Under the pieces are notes generated by a model. It had not been told where the DNA came from. It saw nothing but the letters and a program-made list of their open reading frames with translations, and did not search any database. This document shows positions 18,694 through 27,840 of a stretch of 64,000 bases of DNA, one piece after another (position 1 is the stretch's first letter; each line of letters starts with the position of its first letter). The stretch comes from Reyranella sp. CPCC 100927 (GTDB lineage: Bacteria > Pseudomonadota > Alphaproteobacteria > Reyranellales > Reyranellaceae): positions 1-64,000 of the forward strand of contig NZ_VOHA01000007.1 in assembly GCF_007859315.1 (NCBI RefSeq), given 5' to 3'. The position numbers were made by a program, and so were the translations under genes.

Positions 18694-19767
18694 ATGGCGT
18701 CGGTCGAGCTTCACGATGTGCGGAAAGTCTATGGTGGCAGCATCACGGCGATCCACGGCGTCGACGTCGAGATCCCTGACGGCGAGTTCGTCGTGCTGGT
18801 CGGGCCATCGGGCTGCGGCAAGTCGACGTTGCTGCGCATGATTGCCGGGCTGGAGGACATTACGGGCGGCGAGGTGCGCATCGGCGCCAAGCGCGTCAAC
18901 GAGCTGCCCGCCAAGGACCGCGACATCGCCATGGTGTTCCAGAGCTACGCGCTCTATCCGCACATGACGGTGCGCGAGAACATGGGTTTCTCGCTGCGGC
19001 TGCGCAAGGCGCCCAAGGACGAGATCGACCGCGGTGTGGCCAACGCGGCGCAGATCCTCGGCCTGACGCCGTACCTGGATCGCCTGCCGCGGCATCTCTC
19101 CGGCGGCCAGCGGCAACGCGTGGCGATGGGGCGGGCCATTGTACGCAACCCGCAGGTTTTCCTGTTCGACGAGCCGCTCAGCAACCTCGATGCCAAGCTG
19201 CGGGTGCAGATGCGCACCGAACTGAAGGCGTTGCATCAACGGCTCAAGACCACGTCGATCTACGTGACGCACGATCAGGTCGAGGCGATGACGTTGGCCG
19301 ACCGCATCGTTGTGCTGCACGATGGCAAGGTCGAGCAGATCGGCGCGCCGCTCGACCTCTACGATCGACCGGCCAATCAGTTCGTCGCCGGCTTCATCGG
19401 CTCGCCGGCAATGAACTTCCTGGGTGGCACCGTGCGCCGGTCCAATGGCGCGGCCGCCGTGGCAATGGTCGATGGAACACGCCTGCCGCTACCGGCCGGC
19501 GCCAAAGGCGGCGATGGGCAGCAGGTCGTATACGGCGTGCGTCCCGAGCACCTGGCGCTCGGCGATTCAGGCATGGGCTTTCCGCTGGTGGTGTCCGTGG
19601 TTGAACCGACGGGTGCTGACACGCTGGTGTTCGGCACGGTTGGCGGTAGCGAGGTCTGCGCCGTGTTCGACGAACGGCATGCCTTCAAGCCGGGTGAGAC
19701 TGTGCATCTGGCCCCCAAGGGCGATCGGGTGCACGTATTCAACGCGGACGACGGCGCCGCGCTGTAG
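18694..19767 (+). CDS. sugar ABC transporter ATP-binding protein (MalK/UgpC-like)
   Basis: This 357-residue ATPase drives the importer. It shows Walker A GPSGCGKST, Q-loop VFQSYALYPHMTV, signature LSGGQRQRVAMGRA, Walker B VFLFDEPLSNLDAKLR and the H-loop VTHDQVEAMTLADR. The C-terminal 120 residues form the TOBE/OB regulatory domain of MalK-type subunits. A GGGAGCTGC stretch precedes the ATG. It closes the operon 15427-19767. Confidence 0.94.
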   Translation: MASVELHDVRKVYGGSITAIHGVDVEIPDGEFVVLVGPSGCGKSTLLRMIAGLEDITGGEVRIGAKRVNELPAKDRDIAMVFQSYALYPHMTVRENMGFSLRLRKAPKDEIDRGVANAAQILGLTPYLDRLPRHLSGGQRQRVAMGRAIVRNPQVFLFDEPLSNLDAKLRVQMRTELKALHQRLKTTSIYVTHDQVEAMTLADRIVVLHDGKVEQIGAPLDLYDRPANQFVAGFIGSPAMNFLGGTVRRSNGAAAVAMVDGTRLPLPAGAKGGDGQQVVYGVRPEHLALGDSGMGFPLVVSVVEPTGADTLVFGTVGGSEVCAVFDERHAFKPGETVHLAPKGDRVHVFNADDGAAL

Positions 19768-19785
19768 CGGCGCGGGGAGAGGGAC

Positions 19786-20988
19786 CTAGCGCAGTGCAGG
19801 GCGCAGCGCCCATGTCAATGGCAGCGTGAGCAGGGCGGCTGCGGCAACCATGATCATCGTGACGGAAAGACCCGCGATGTCGCCGCACAGACCGAACGCG
19901 GGTGGTCCCAGCGCGCCCGCCACGGAACCGCCAGTATAGAAGATACCGAAGGCGCGGGCGCGGCGCTCAGGCGTGACGAACTCAGGCACGGTGCCGTAGA
20001 GCACGGACGATGTGCCATTGAGTGCGACGCCGACCAAAGGCAGCAGGGCGAGCGCGGGCACCAACGGCAACGGCAGCAGGGCGATGATCAATGCGGCCGT
20101 GAGGAACTCGGTCAGGAATACTGTGCGCACCACGCCGAGTTTTTCGCCCAGCCAGCCGCAGACCAGTTTGCCGAAGGCGCCGCCGGCGAACAGCAACGAC
20201 AACGCCAACCCGATGGTCGGCAGGTCGGCGCCCTTGTCGCGCATCAAGAAGGGCAGGAACAGCACCAGGCCGGACCGCGTCAGCGAGTCCGTGACATGGA
20301 TCGCCAGCAGCAGGCGAAAGGCCCCGCGATTGTCGCTGCCGGCCGCGGCGCGCGACGCAGCGGCCTTCGATGCCGTCATGCGCTCTGCCGACGTCGCCGG
20401 CAGAAGCAGAGGTATCAGCAGAGCCGACGCGATGCCCAGCGCGGCTACGGCGAACAGCCCTTCGCGCCACGATGTCGCCGCGGCCAGTGTCGCGAACGCG
20501 ATGGGCAGGGCCATTTTTCCGATGTCGCCGGCGAAATTGTAAGTTCCCAAGGCAGTGCGGGAACGCGCACCGGTGAATGCCGATGCGATCAGGCTCGACG
20601 CGATCGGGTGCTGCGTGGCACCGCCGAAACCGGCGAGCACGAGGCCGATGGCGACGCCCATCAACCCACCGGAGAGACCGGCCACGACATAGCCCAGAGC
20701 CGCCAGGGCCGTGCCCAGTGCCAGCACGCGGGCGCCGCCGATACGCTCGGCGAGCAGGGCCGACGGCACCTGACCGCTGGCCATGGCGCTGGAGTAAAGC
20801 AACTTCAGAATACCAACGGTCGCATAACTCAAGCCGAACTGAGCCTGCAACAGCGGGTAGAGGACGTTCAGGAGGTCGGTGTATCCGTCATGCAGCGCAT
20901 GGACGCCACAGCAGGCCGACAAGGTCCGCCGCCCGTTGTTGCTGGGCGACGCCGCAGGGGGCTGTGGTGAATCGACGGTACTCGACAT
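19786..20988 (-). CDS. MFS transporter, fosmidomycin-resistance (Fsr) type
   Basis: This 400-residue protein has about twelve hydrophobic segments. The opening segment HALHDGYTDLLNVLYPLLQAQFGLS and GGATQHPIASSLIASAF are typical of Fsr-like efflux proteins. It would export a small molecule by proton antiport. A charged cytoplasmic loop lies at mid-protein (AERMTASKAAASRAAAGSDNRG). The specific substrate is unknown. Confidence 0.88.
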   Translation of the reverse strand: MSSTVDSPQPPAASPSNNGRRTLSACCGVHALHDGYTDLLNVLYPLLQAQFGLSYATVGILKLLYSSAMASGQVPSALLAERIGGARVLALGTALAALGYVVAGLSGGLMGVAIGLVLAGFGGATQHPIASSLIASAFTGARSRTALGTYNFAGDIGKMALPIAFATLAAATSWREGLFAVAALGIASALLIPLLLPATSAERMTASKAAASRAAAGSDNRGAFRLLLAIHVTDSLTRSGLVLFLPFLMRDKGADLPTIGLALSLLFAGGAFGKLVCGWLGEKLGVVRTVFLTEFLTAALIIALLPLPLVPALALLPLVGVALNGTSSVLYGTVPEFVTPERRARAFGIFYTGGSVAGALGPPAFGLCGDIAGLSVTMIMVAAAALLTLPLTWALRPALR

Positions 20989-21153
20989 GGGTGAGCAGGA
21001 ACCAACCGCGCGGCCTTATAGCAGACCGTTCGCAGGCCACTGTAATCATGTTGTCATAACACGGATGCGCTTGCGTTGCGTCGCAGTAACGAACGGGTTT
21101 ACGCTGTTTACGGTGGCTGTTCGCGTCGCCGATAAATGGACAAGGAGAGGCTC

Positions 21154-21804
21154 ATGGCACTGCTCGACGAACTCCTGGGTGGCGTGCTGCGCAACATGAC
21201 GGGCGGCAGCGGCGGAGCGGGCTCCGGCAAGGCTGCGCTGATTCAGGCTGTTCTGGCGATGCTGCTGCAGGGCGGCCTGGGTGGTGGACGCCAGCAGCAA
21301 GGCGGCGCGCCGGGCGGCGATCTCGGTAGCATTCTCGGCGGTATCCTGGGGGGCGGCAGCAGTGCCCCGGCCGGTGGTCAGCAACAGCCGGGCAGTGTCC
21401 CCGGTGCCGACCTCGGCAGCATTCTGGGCGGCCTGTTGGGCGGTGGCAGCAGCGGTAACCCGGGCGCGGGCGGCCTGGGCAATATCCTGGGCGGCGGTTT
21501 GGGTGGACTGGGCCAGATCCTCGAACAGGCCGGCCTGGGTGATCAGGCCAAGTCATGGGTATCGAAAGGGCAGAACCTGCCGATGTCGCCTGACCAGGTG
21601 ACACAGGTGTTTGGTGCCGATCGGATGGGCCAGCTCGCCGAGGCTTCAGGTATGAGCCAGAAGGACGCCGCCGACCAACTGTCGCAAATCCTGCCGCAAC
21701 TCGTCGACGGGCTCACGCCCAACGGCGCGTTGCCTCAGGGCGACGAGGTTTCCCAGGACGACCTGGGCCAACTCGTTTCACGGGTGTTGGCCGGCAAGCA
21801 ATAG
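21154..21804 (+). CDS. YidB-like (DUF937) glycine-rich protein
   Basis: This 216-residue protein starts MALLDELLGGVLRNM and ends with the conserved YidB region (AKSWVSKGQNLPMSPDQVTQVFGADRMGQLAEASGM, residues about 135-170). Between them lies a glycine-rich linker in which a GADLGSILGG-LLGGGSS type unit is repeated imperfectly. The ATG at 21154 follows AAGGAGAGG. An earlier ATG at 21136 lacks this signal. The function of the family is not established. Confidence 0.82.
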   Translation: MALLDELLGGVLRNMTGGSGGAGSGKAALIQAVLAMLLQGGLGGGRQQQGGAPGGDLGSILGGILGGGSSAPAGGQQQPGSVPGADLGSILGGLLGGGSSGNPGAGGLGNILGGGLGGLGQILEQAGLGDQAKSWVSKGQNLPMSPDQVTQVFGADRMGQLAEASGMSQKDAADQLSQILPQLVDGLTPNGALPQGDEVSQDDLGQLVSRVLAGKQ

Positions 21805-21810
21805 CTGTCG

Positions 21811-21840
21811 TCCCGAGCGCAGCCCTCGCTGCGCTCGGGA
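21811..21840. terminator. bidirectional hairpin between convergent genes
   Basis: TCCCGAGCGCAGC pairs exactly with GCTGCGCTCGGGA across a four-base loop CCTC, giving a 13-base stem. It sits between the converging YidB-like and PrcB-like genes. Its sequence belongs to the CGAGCGCAGCGAGGGA repeat family seen elsewhere in the window. There is no T-tract, so termination is inferred. Confidence 0.55.
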
Positions 21841-21846
21841 CGGGAA

Positions 21847-22377
21847 TTAGTCGCGGACGCGCTGTTCGACGCTGACCGGTGCACCGCTCTGGTTGATCAG
21901 CAGGATCGCATAGGGCGACGTGATCTGCTGCGGCAGCGCGGCCCGGTGAGCCGGCCGTGTCTCTTCCATCACGACAATGATTCGATCACCACGCTGCTCG
22001 GTGCCGATGATGCCGATGTGGTAGCCCGGTGTCGGGCGCCGTCCAAGCAGAATGGCTACGCCGGTCTGGCGTGATGGATCGAAGGCCGGTGGCGCGTCGC
22101 GACGCAGGCTGGACCACAGGGTTCGCCATTCAGCATCGGTCGTCGCGACCTGAGTGTCTCGACCCAACGTACCAGCTTCGGGACCTTGCCACGTCCGATA
22201 GGTCACCGGCTCGTTGTCGCCGGGCACGATCCATTCCGCCAGGCCGAAGCCAGCCAGCCCCAGCGCCGCCAGAATCAGCAACACGCTGCCGAAGCGCGCT
22301 CGGCTGGCTTTGGGTGTTGCGGAGTCGGTGCCGAGCGAAAGCGACTCGCGCAGGTGAACGATGGACATGCTGACCAT
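21847..22377 (-). CDS. membrane-anchored PrcB-like (PF14343-type) protein
   Basis: This 176-residue protein has one membrane anchor (about residues 29-50, SVLLILAALGLAGFGLAEWI). Its outer domain resembles the PrcB C-terminal domain: EWRTLWSSLRRDAPPAF, VAILLGRRPTPGYHIGI and TSPYAILLI. In Treponema, PrcB assists a protease complex. Here no protease gene is adjacent. The start at 22377 lacks a strong Shine-Dalgarno sequence. ATG at 22368 is equally possible. Confidence 0.65.
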   Translation of the reverse strand: MVSMSIVHLRESLSLGTDSATPKASRARFGSVLLILAALGLAGFGLAEWIVPGDNEPVTYRTWQGPEAGTLGRDTQVATTDAEWRTLWSSLRRDAPPAFDPSRQTGVAILLGRRPTPGYHIGIIGTEQRGDRIIVVMEETRPAHRAALPQQITSPYAILLINQSGAPVSVEQRVRD

Positions 22378-22507
22378 CTAGGCGTCGAGCGTGGCCGCTT
22401 TACGGACTGTCTGCGGCCGTTCCGGGATTGTGAATGACCAAATCGTGGCAGTTTGTGACCGGATCGCCTTACTTTCACTGCACGTACGGTGCGCTTAGCA
22501 GCGGATA

Positions 22508-23977
22508 TCAGGCGTTCTGGCCGGTGAACGGATCGGCGACCCGCGGCCAGTAGGGGATAGTGCGCTTCGTGTGCCTGATGTTGGCGAAGTCCGGCTCGAT
22601 ACCGCCACGCGTCGTGACATAAAGCACCTCCGACGCCAGCGGGGCGAAGCCGGCATAGAAATGCTGGGTCGATTTAACCACGATCAACCGGTAGCGCGTC
22701 GGATCCAGTCCCAATGGCGCAAACGCATCGGGATGGAAAATCTGCGTGCGCTTGGTGTTGACCACGATATCGATACCATCGGCCTGCAACCACGCAAGAT
22801 CGCCCGTGCTGTTCTTGGTCGGGCCGAAGCTCTGTTGGCAGTCGTGCGCCAATTTCTTGACGGTGACACGCAGATCCACCGGCCGGCCGCTGATGGGCCC
22901 GCATTTGCCGCCGATGCGCATGTCGAGCGTGGCGCCTTCACCGGCTTCCTCCGCGATCTGGAAGGCGACGGGATCCCACACCAGGCCGATCAGCGCGCCC
23001 TTGAATCCGCGCGCCAGCAAGGCCTCGAGGACGAAGGTCGAATCGCTGGGTGAGCCGCCACCGGCATTGTCGGCAACATCGGCAAGTACCACGGGCTTGC
23101 CGGCTGTCGCCCGATCCGCGGTGGCCACCGCGTCGGCTGCCTCCCAGTACTTGACCAGCGTGGTGTCGCGCATGGCGAACAATTCCTCACCGAGCTGCCG
23201 CGCGAGCGCCTGGGCCTTACCGGCATCGCCGTCGGCAATGACCAGCGACTGCGTGCCGACTTCGGCGACGTCACCCCAGGGGAAGCCGTGGCCCAGCGAT
23301 ACCGACAGGATGCCGTCCTTGCCTTCCAGTGCCTTCATCCGGTTCACGAAGCTCTTCATCGGCTCGACCGGCGTGCGGTACATGCCGACCATGCGGCAGT
23401 CGTACACGGCCATCACCGGTTGCGTCTTTCCTTCCGCGGCATCGGCGCACACGGTGAACAGCTCTTCGGCGCGCTCCGCCGTGTCGATGTGCGGGTATTC
23501 CTTGAACGTCACCAGCGCATTGGCCTGCGTGATCATCGCCGTCGTGAGATGGCAGTGCAGGTCGAGTTCGCCGCCAATGATCGCCTTGGGGCCGGCGATC
23601 GCGCGCACCTGACCGATCAGGTCACCCTCGCAGTCGTCATAGCCATCGGCCACCATCGCCCCGTGCATCGACAGCAGAACGATGTCGACCGGCAAGGCCT
23701 TCTTGAGGTCGGCCAGGATCTCGTCGCGATAGCCTTCGTACACGGATCGCACGGTGACGCCCGCCGGCTGGGCGAAGGCGAACAGGCTCTCCACGACCGT
23801 CCAGCCGCGTTCCTCGGCGCGACGGCGCCAGACATGCATGGGAGCCGAGAACAGGTTGGGCGTGCGTTTGGTCACGTCGCCGTGGAAGACACCGTTCTCC
23901 TCGAAATTGCGCCGGCCGGTGGGGAACGGCACGAACGTGTTGGTCTCGGTACCAAGGCAGGCGATGAAGACTTTCAT
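22508..23977 (-). CDS. M81-family metallopeptidase (MlrC-like)
   Basis: This 489-residue protein matches the microcystin-degradation MlrC family. Motifs are MKVFIACLGTETNTF at the start, LLSMHGAMVADGYDDCEGDL, GGELDLHCHLT (metal-binding Asp and His residues), and DVADNAGGGSPSDSTFVLEALL. Most such proteins lie in bacteria that do not meet microcystin, so an amidohydrolase or peptidase acting on small peptides or opine-like compounds is more likely. The open frame continues upstream, antisense to the CoA-transferase gene. The ATG at 23977 begins the conserved domain. Confidence 0.88.
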   Translation of the reverse strand: MKVFIACLGTETNTFVPFPTGRRNFEENGVFHGDVTKRTPNLFSAPMHVWRRRAEERGWTVVESLFAFAQPAGVTVRSVYEGYRDEILADLKKALPVDIVLLSMHGAMVADGYDDCEGDLIGQVRAIAGPKAIIGGELDLHCHLTTAMITQANALVTFKEYPHIDTAERAEELFTVCADAAEGKTQPVMAVYDCRMVGMYRTPVEPMKSFVNRMKALEGKDGILSVSLGHGFPWGDVAEVGTQSLVIADGDAGKAQALARQLGEELFAMRDTTLVKYWEAADAVATADRATAGKPVVLADVADNAGGGSPSDSTFVLEALLARGFKGALIGLVWDPVAFQIAEEAGEGATLDMRIGGKCGPISGRPVDLRVTVKKLAHDCQQSFGPTKNSTGDLAWLQADGIDIVVNTKRTQIFHPDAFAPLGLDPTRYRLIVVKSTQHFYAGFAPLASEVLYVTTRGGIEPDFANIRHTKRTIPYWPRVADPFTGQNA

Positions 23978-24026
23978 GGGGATCCATTGTGCTGCGCCGC
24001 GCAAGCCTATCCGAGGATTTGCACGC

Positions 24027-24063
24027 CTGTCATCCGCTGTCGCCGGATGCCCTTGGATGACAG
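24027..24063. promoter_or_regulatory. inverted repeat in divergent promoter region
   Basis: CTGTCATCC at 24027-24035 is mirrored by GGATGACAG at 24055-24063, 19 bases apart, between the divergent M81 peptidase and CoA-transferase genes. It could be an operator or a decayed copy of the dispersed GTCATCCC repeat family. Confidence 0.3.
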
Positions 24064-24118
24064 CCATGAAGCGCGACAGTAACGTACGGCGTGATCTGTG
24101 TATGGATACGGGACGGCG

Positions 24119-25381
24119 ATGACCGAAGGCTTGAGAAAACGCAACTACGCGGCCGGTGCGGCGGCTGGGCCCTTGAAGGGCGTTCGCGTGCTGGACCTGT
24201 CGCGCCTGGTGGCGGGCAATACGCTCACCCAGATGCTGGGCGACTACGGCGCCGACGTGATCAAGGTGGAACCACCCGAGGGTGACACGTTGCGCGCCTG
24301 GCGGGTCGGCGGGGTGGAGACCAACTGGCGGATCTTCGCGCGCAACAAGAAGAGCCTGGCGGTCGATTTCCGCAAGGCGCCGGTGCGGGAACTGCTGCTG
24401 AAGCTGGTGCCGTCGTGCGCCGTGTTTGTCGAAAGCTTCCGTCCCGGCACCCTGGAGAAGATGGGGTTGGCGCCCGATGTGTTGCTGGCGGCGAACCCGA
24501 AGCTGGTGATCGCGCGCGTCTCGGGCTGGGGGCAGAGCGGTCCCTATAGCCACCGGCCGGGCTTCGGCACCCTGGTCGAGGGCATGAGCGGCTTTGCCTC
24601 GATGAACGGTTTCGAGGATCGCGAGCCGGTGTTGCCGCCGATGTACCTGGCGGACACCATCGCCGGGCTGACCGGTGTCGGCGCGGTCATGATGGCGTTG
24701 CGGGAAGTCGAGGTGAATGGCGGCAAGGGTCAGGTGATCGACCTGCCGCTGCTCGACCCGCTGTTCAACGCGCTGGGCCCGCAGGCCGCCAATCACAGGC
24801 TTACCGACACGGTGAAAGAGCGCACCGGCAGCCGCTCGACCAACGCCGCGCCGCGCAACGTATACCGGACCCGTGACGATGGCTGGGTCTGTCTGTCGGC
24901 GTCGACTCAGGGCATGACCGAGCGTCTGTTCCGCGCCATCGGCCGTGCCGATCTGATCGACGATCCGCGCTATCGCACCAACGCCGATCGCGTGCAGCAT
25001 GCCGAGGAACTCGATGCCATCATCGGAGCGTTCGTGGGTGCGCGCACCCTGGATGAAACCGTGACCTTCTTCGACAAAGCGGAAGTCACGATCGGCCCGG
25101 TCTACGACGTGCGCCAGATCCTGCGTGATCCGCATTTCATCGAACGGGAAATCCTCGCCGACTACCCGGACGAGGAGATGGACCAGTTCCCCATGCATCC
25201 CGTCATACCGCGCCTGTCCACGACGCCGGGCTCGATCCGAACCCCGGCGCCCAAGCTCGGCCAGCACAACCAGGCGATCCTGGCCGAGATCGGCGTGTCC
25301 GATGCGGACTATGCCACCCTGAAAGCCCAGGGCGTCGTGATCGAAGCCGGCTCACCCAAGCCCGCCAAGAGGGCATCATGA
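24119..25381 (+). CDS. CaiB/BaiF-type (family III) CoA-transferase
   Basis: This 420-residue enzyme moves CoA between carboxylic acids. The typical start PLKGVRVLDLSRLVAGNTLTQ, the GDYGADVIKVEPPEGD nucleotide-binding strand and the catalytic Asp179 in MYLADTIAGLTG are present. I chose the ATG at 24119. An in-frame ATG at 24098 adds seven residues. The stop overlaps the CitE-like lyase start by four bases, so the pair probably activates and cleaves one organic acid. Confidence 0.92.
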   Translation: MTEGLRKRNYAAGAAAGPLKGVRVLDLSRLVAGNTLTQMLGDYGADVIKVEPPEGDTLRAWRVGGVETNWRIFARNKKSLAVDFRKAPVRELLLKLVPSCAVFVESFRPGTLEKMGLAPDVLLAANPKLVIARVSGWGQSGPYSHRPGFGTLVEGMSGFASMNGFEDREPVLPPMYLADTIAGLTGVGAVMMALREVEVNGGKGQVIDLPLLDPLFNALGPQAANHRLTDTVKERTGSRSTNAAPRNVYRTRDDGWVCLSASTQGMTERLFRAIGRADLIDDPRYRTNADRVQHAEELDAIIGAFVGARTLDETVTFFDKAEVTIGPVYDVRQILRDPHFIEREILADYPDEEMDQFPMHPVIPRLSTTPGSIRTPAPKLGQHNQAILAEIGVSDADYATLKAQGVVIEAGSPKPAKRAS

Positions 25382-26292
25382 CGGCCGAAAAGAACTTGCC
25401 GGTCTGGCGTTCGCTGCTCTACGTGCCGGTCAATGTCGACAAGTATGTCGACAAGGCCCACACGCGCGGCGCCGATGTCGTGCAACTCGACCTCGAGGAC
25501 AGCGTGCCGCCGGCCGAGAAGGATACGGCACGCACCCTGGTCGAGAAAGCCGCGGCACGGGTCAGCCGCGGCGGCGCCGACGTGGTGGTGCGCATCAACC
25601 GGCCGCTGCAGATGGCCGTGCGCGATCTCGAGGCGTCGGTCTGTGCCGGTGTTCACGGCATCGCGGTGACCAAGGTCGAAGGACCGGATCACATCAGGCT
25701 GCTCGACGAACTGGTGAGCGACCTGGAGCAGCAGCGGGGGCTGCCCATCGGGCACACCAAGTTCATCGCCATGATCGAGACGCCGGCCAGCTACTTTAAC
25801 ATGCCGGCGATCGCGGCGTCGGCCGGGCGCCTCGTCGCCATGAGTATCGGCGGTGAGGACTTCGCATCGGAAGTTGGCATGGAGCCCACCGAGGAAACGT
25901 TGCAACTGCCCAAGCAGACCATGATCTATGCCGCGAAGTCGGCCGGCCTGATGCCGTTCGGTTACATCGCCAGCGTAGCCAGTTTCGGCGACTGGGACGG
26001 CTTCCGCCGCATGGTGCGCCGCTCACGCCAGTTCGGGTTCATGGGTGCCAGCTGTATCCACCCCGGGCAGGTGCCGATCGTCAACGAGGAGTACACGCCG
26101 TCGGTAGAAGAGGTTGCCTACGCCCGGCGCATCATCGAGGAGGACCGCAAGCAGGCGGCGGCCGGCCGCGGTTCGTTCGCGATCGATGGCAAGATGATCG
26201 ACATCCCGGTGATTCGCCGTGCCGAAGCACTGCTGCGCCGGCATGAGGCCATTGCGGCCCGCGAGGCCCGCAAGAGGGCGGCGACCGGCTAA
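25378..26292 (+). CDS. HpcH/HpaI-type aldolase, CitE-like acyl-CoA lyase
   Basis: This 304-residue TIM-barrel protein resembles CitE, malyl-CoA and citramalyl-CoA lyases. Visible motifs are RSLLYVPVNVDKYV, VVQLDLEDSVPPAEKD (metal-binding Glu/Asp), IETPASYFNMPAIA, SIGGEDFASEVGM and GASCIHPGQVPIVNEEYTP. Together with the overlapping CoA-transferase it probably forms a two-step pathway: an acid is converted to its CoA ester and cleaved to acetyl-CoA or a similar product and a keto acid. The substrate (such as citramalate or malate) is inferred. Confidence 0.9.
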   Translation: MTAEKNLPVWRSLLYVPVNVDKYVDKAHTRGADVVQLDLEDSVPPAEKDTARTLVEKAAARVSRGGADVVVRINRPLQMAVRDLEASVCAGVHGIAVTKVEGPDHIRLLDELVSDLEQQRGLPIGHTKFIAMIETPASYFNMPAIAASAGRLVAMSIGGEDFASEVGMEPTEETLQLPKQTMIYAAKSAGLMPFGYIASVASFGDWDGFRRMVRRSRQFGFMGASCIHPGQVPIVNEEYTPSVEEVAYARRIIEEDRKQAAAGRGSFAIDGKMIDIPVIRRAEALLRRHEAIAAREARKRAATG

Positions 26293-26301
26293 CGGTTCAC
26301 C

Positions 26302-26366
26302 GTCATCCCGAGCGTAGCGAGGGATCTAGGCGCCGCCCGAGATCCTTCGCTTGCGCTCGAGATGAC
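26302..26366. repeat. dispersed inverted repeat (GTCATCCCGAGCG family)
   Basis: The left arm GTCATCCCGAGCGTAGCGAGGGATCT is mirrored by an imperfect right arm AGATCCTTCGCTTGCGCTCGAGATGAC. It sits between the CitE-like gene and the convergent DUF4189 gene and may terminate both. Related copies are at 21811, 37504, 45660 and 63139. Confidence 0.75.
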
Positions 26367-26388
26367 AGGCTTGATTCCTATGCCTCGT

Positions 26389-26748
26389 TCAATCGCAGAT
26401 CGACGCTGCGGTCTTGCAGTTCACGCCGCCCTTGCCACGACAGGCGTGGTAGGCATTTTGCGCGGCGACCGAGGTCGTGGTGCCGTGGCCGACGGCCCAC
26501 ACCGAACCGCCCGTGGATATGGATTCCGACACCGCGGCACAGGTCCTCTTGCCCGTGGCCACGATTTTGCAGCCGCTGCCGCAGCTTGAGATCGCTTCGC
26601 GCTGATTGCGGGCCGCGTCGGTGGTGCCGGCGAAGGCCACCGCCCGGCCGGTCGACGGATCGAAGGCGATGGCGAGCTGGGCCTGCGAGGGCGCCGAGGC
26701 AAACACGCCGACCAGTGCTGCGGCAACGATGACGGTCTTTCTGAGCAT
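26389..26748 (-). CDS. secreted DUF4189-type protein
   Basis: This 119-residue protein has a signal peptide (about residues 1-23, ending APSQA) and a small domain with repeated patterns AARNQREAISSCGSGCKIVATG and AAQNAYHACRGKGGVNCK. Six cysteines in the mature part suggest disulphides in the periplasm. It resembles DUF4189 proteins, whose function is unknown to me. The ATG at 26748 follows AGGAGCATGCC. Confidence 0.75.
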   Translation of the reverse strand: MLRKTVIVAAALVGVFASAPSQAQLAIAFDPSTGRAVAFAGTTDAARNQREAISSCGSGCKIVATGKRTCAAVSESISTGGSVWAVGHGTTTSVAAQNAYHACRGKGGVNCKTAASICD

Positions 26749-26946
26749 GGCATGCTCCTGAAGGCTGAAGGCCAGGGATTGGACGGCGGCATCCTAGGGG
26801 CGGTGCGTATCGTGGCGATGTCGCGCTGTGGTGCCCATTGTGTCGTTGGCATCACCGGGTCCGCTGCCTGCCATGAGCCGTCGGAATGGCGCGGCGGCCA
26901 CGACAGGGCTAGGATACCGCGCGTGTCTTTGCCGGAGAGTGAACCG

Positions 26947-27837
26947 ATGAGCGTCACCATCCGTCCGCTTCATCCTGTCTTTGTTGGCGAGGTTGCCGGC
27001 GTCGATTTGCGTCGGCCGTTGGCCCCCGACGAGGTCGCGGCCATCGAGGCCGGCATGGATCGCCACGCCGTGCTGGTCTTCCATGATCAGAACATCAGCG
27101 ACGAACAGCAGGTCGCCTTCACCCGCAATTTCGGCCGGATTGAACTGGCGGTCGGCGGCAACATCACCAAGGCCAACGAGCGGCGCATCAGCGTCGAACT
27201 GGCCGACATCTCCAACCTCGACCCCGACAACAAGATCTTCGAGCGCGACGATCGTCGCCGCATGTTCAACCTCGGCAACCGTTTGTGGCACTCCGACAGC
27301 TCGTTCCGGGCCATTCCTGCGAAGTATTCGCTGCTGTCGGGCCGCGCGGTGCCGTCGAGCGGCGGCAACACGGAGTTCGCCGACATGCGGGCCGCCTACG
27401 ATGCGCTCGACGATGCGACCAAGGCCGAGATCGAAGACCTGGTCTGCGAGCATTCGCTGATCTATTCACGCGGCACGCTGGGCTTCGGCGAGTTCACGGA
27501 AGAAGAGCGCATCACCTTCAAGCCGGTGCGGCAGAGCCTGGTGCGCACGCATCCGGTGACCGGCCGAAAATCGTTGTTCCTGGCCTCGCACGCCGGCACG
27601 ATCCTGGGCTGGCCGATGCCGGAGGCGCGCGCCTTCCTGCGCGACCTGATCGAGCATGCGACCCAGCGCGAGTTCGTCCATGCCCATCAGTGGCGGCAGT
27701 ATGACCTGGTGATGTGGGACAACCGCCAGACCATGCACCGGGTGCGCCGCTACAATGAGACCGGCGAGGTGCGCGACATGCGCCGCACGACCGTGGCCGG
27801 TGAGGCGCCGACCGCGCAGCAGGAGCAGGCGGCTTAG
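26947..27837 (+). CDS. TauD/TfdA-family Fe(II)/2-oxoglutarate dioxygenase (copy 1)
   Basis: This 296-residue enzyme uses iron, oxygen and 2-oxoglutarate to hydroxylate a substrate, commonly releasing an acid or sulfite. The iron ligands are His and Asp in LWHSDSSF and the distal His in NRQTMHRV. The oxoglutarate-binding Arg is in MRRTTVAGE. The MSVTIRPLHPVFVGEVAGVDL start is typical. The style is closer to TfdA (2,4-D dioxygenase) than to taurine dioxygenase. A second paralogue lies at 61139. The open frame before 26947 is not conserved-looking. Confidence 0.9.
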   Translation: MSVTIRPLHPVFVGEVAGVDLRRPLAPDEVAAIEAGMDRHAVLVFHDQNISDEQQVAFTRNFGRIELAVGGNITKANERRISVELADISNLDPDNKIFERDDRRRMFNLGNRLWHSDSSFRAIPAKYSLLSGRAVPSSGGNTEFADMRAAYDALDDATKAEIEDLVCEHSLIYSRGTLGFGEFTEEERITFKPVRQSLVRTHPVTGRKSLFLASHAGTILGWPMPEARAFLRDLIEHATQREFVHAHQWRQYDLVMWDNRQTMHRVRRYNETGEVRDMRRTTVAGEAPTAQQEQAA

Positions 27838-27840
27838 GAT

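Noticed and set aside
17722-19320. Long reverse open frame (532 residues)
   Set aside because: It is antisense to the permease and ATPase genes of a clear ABC operon and shows no domain.
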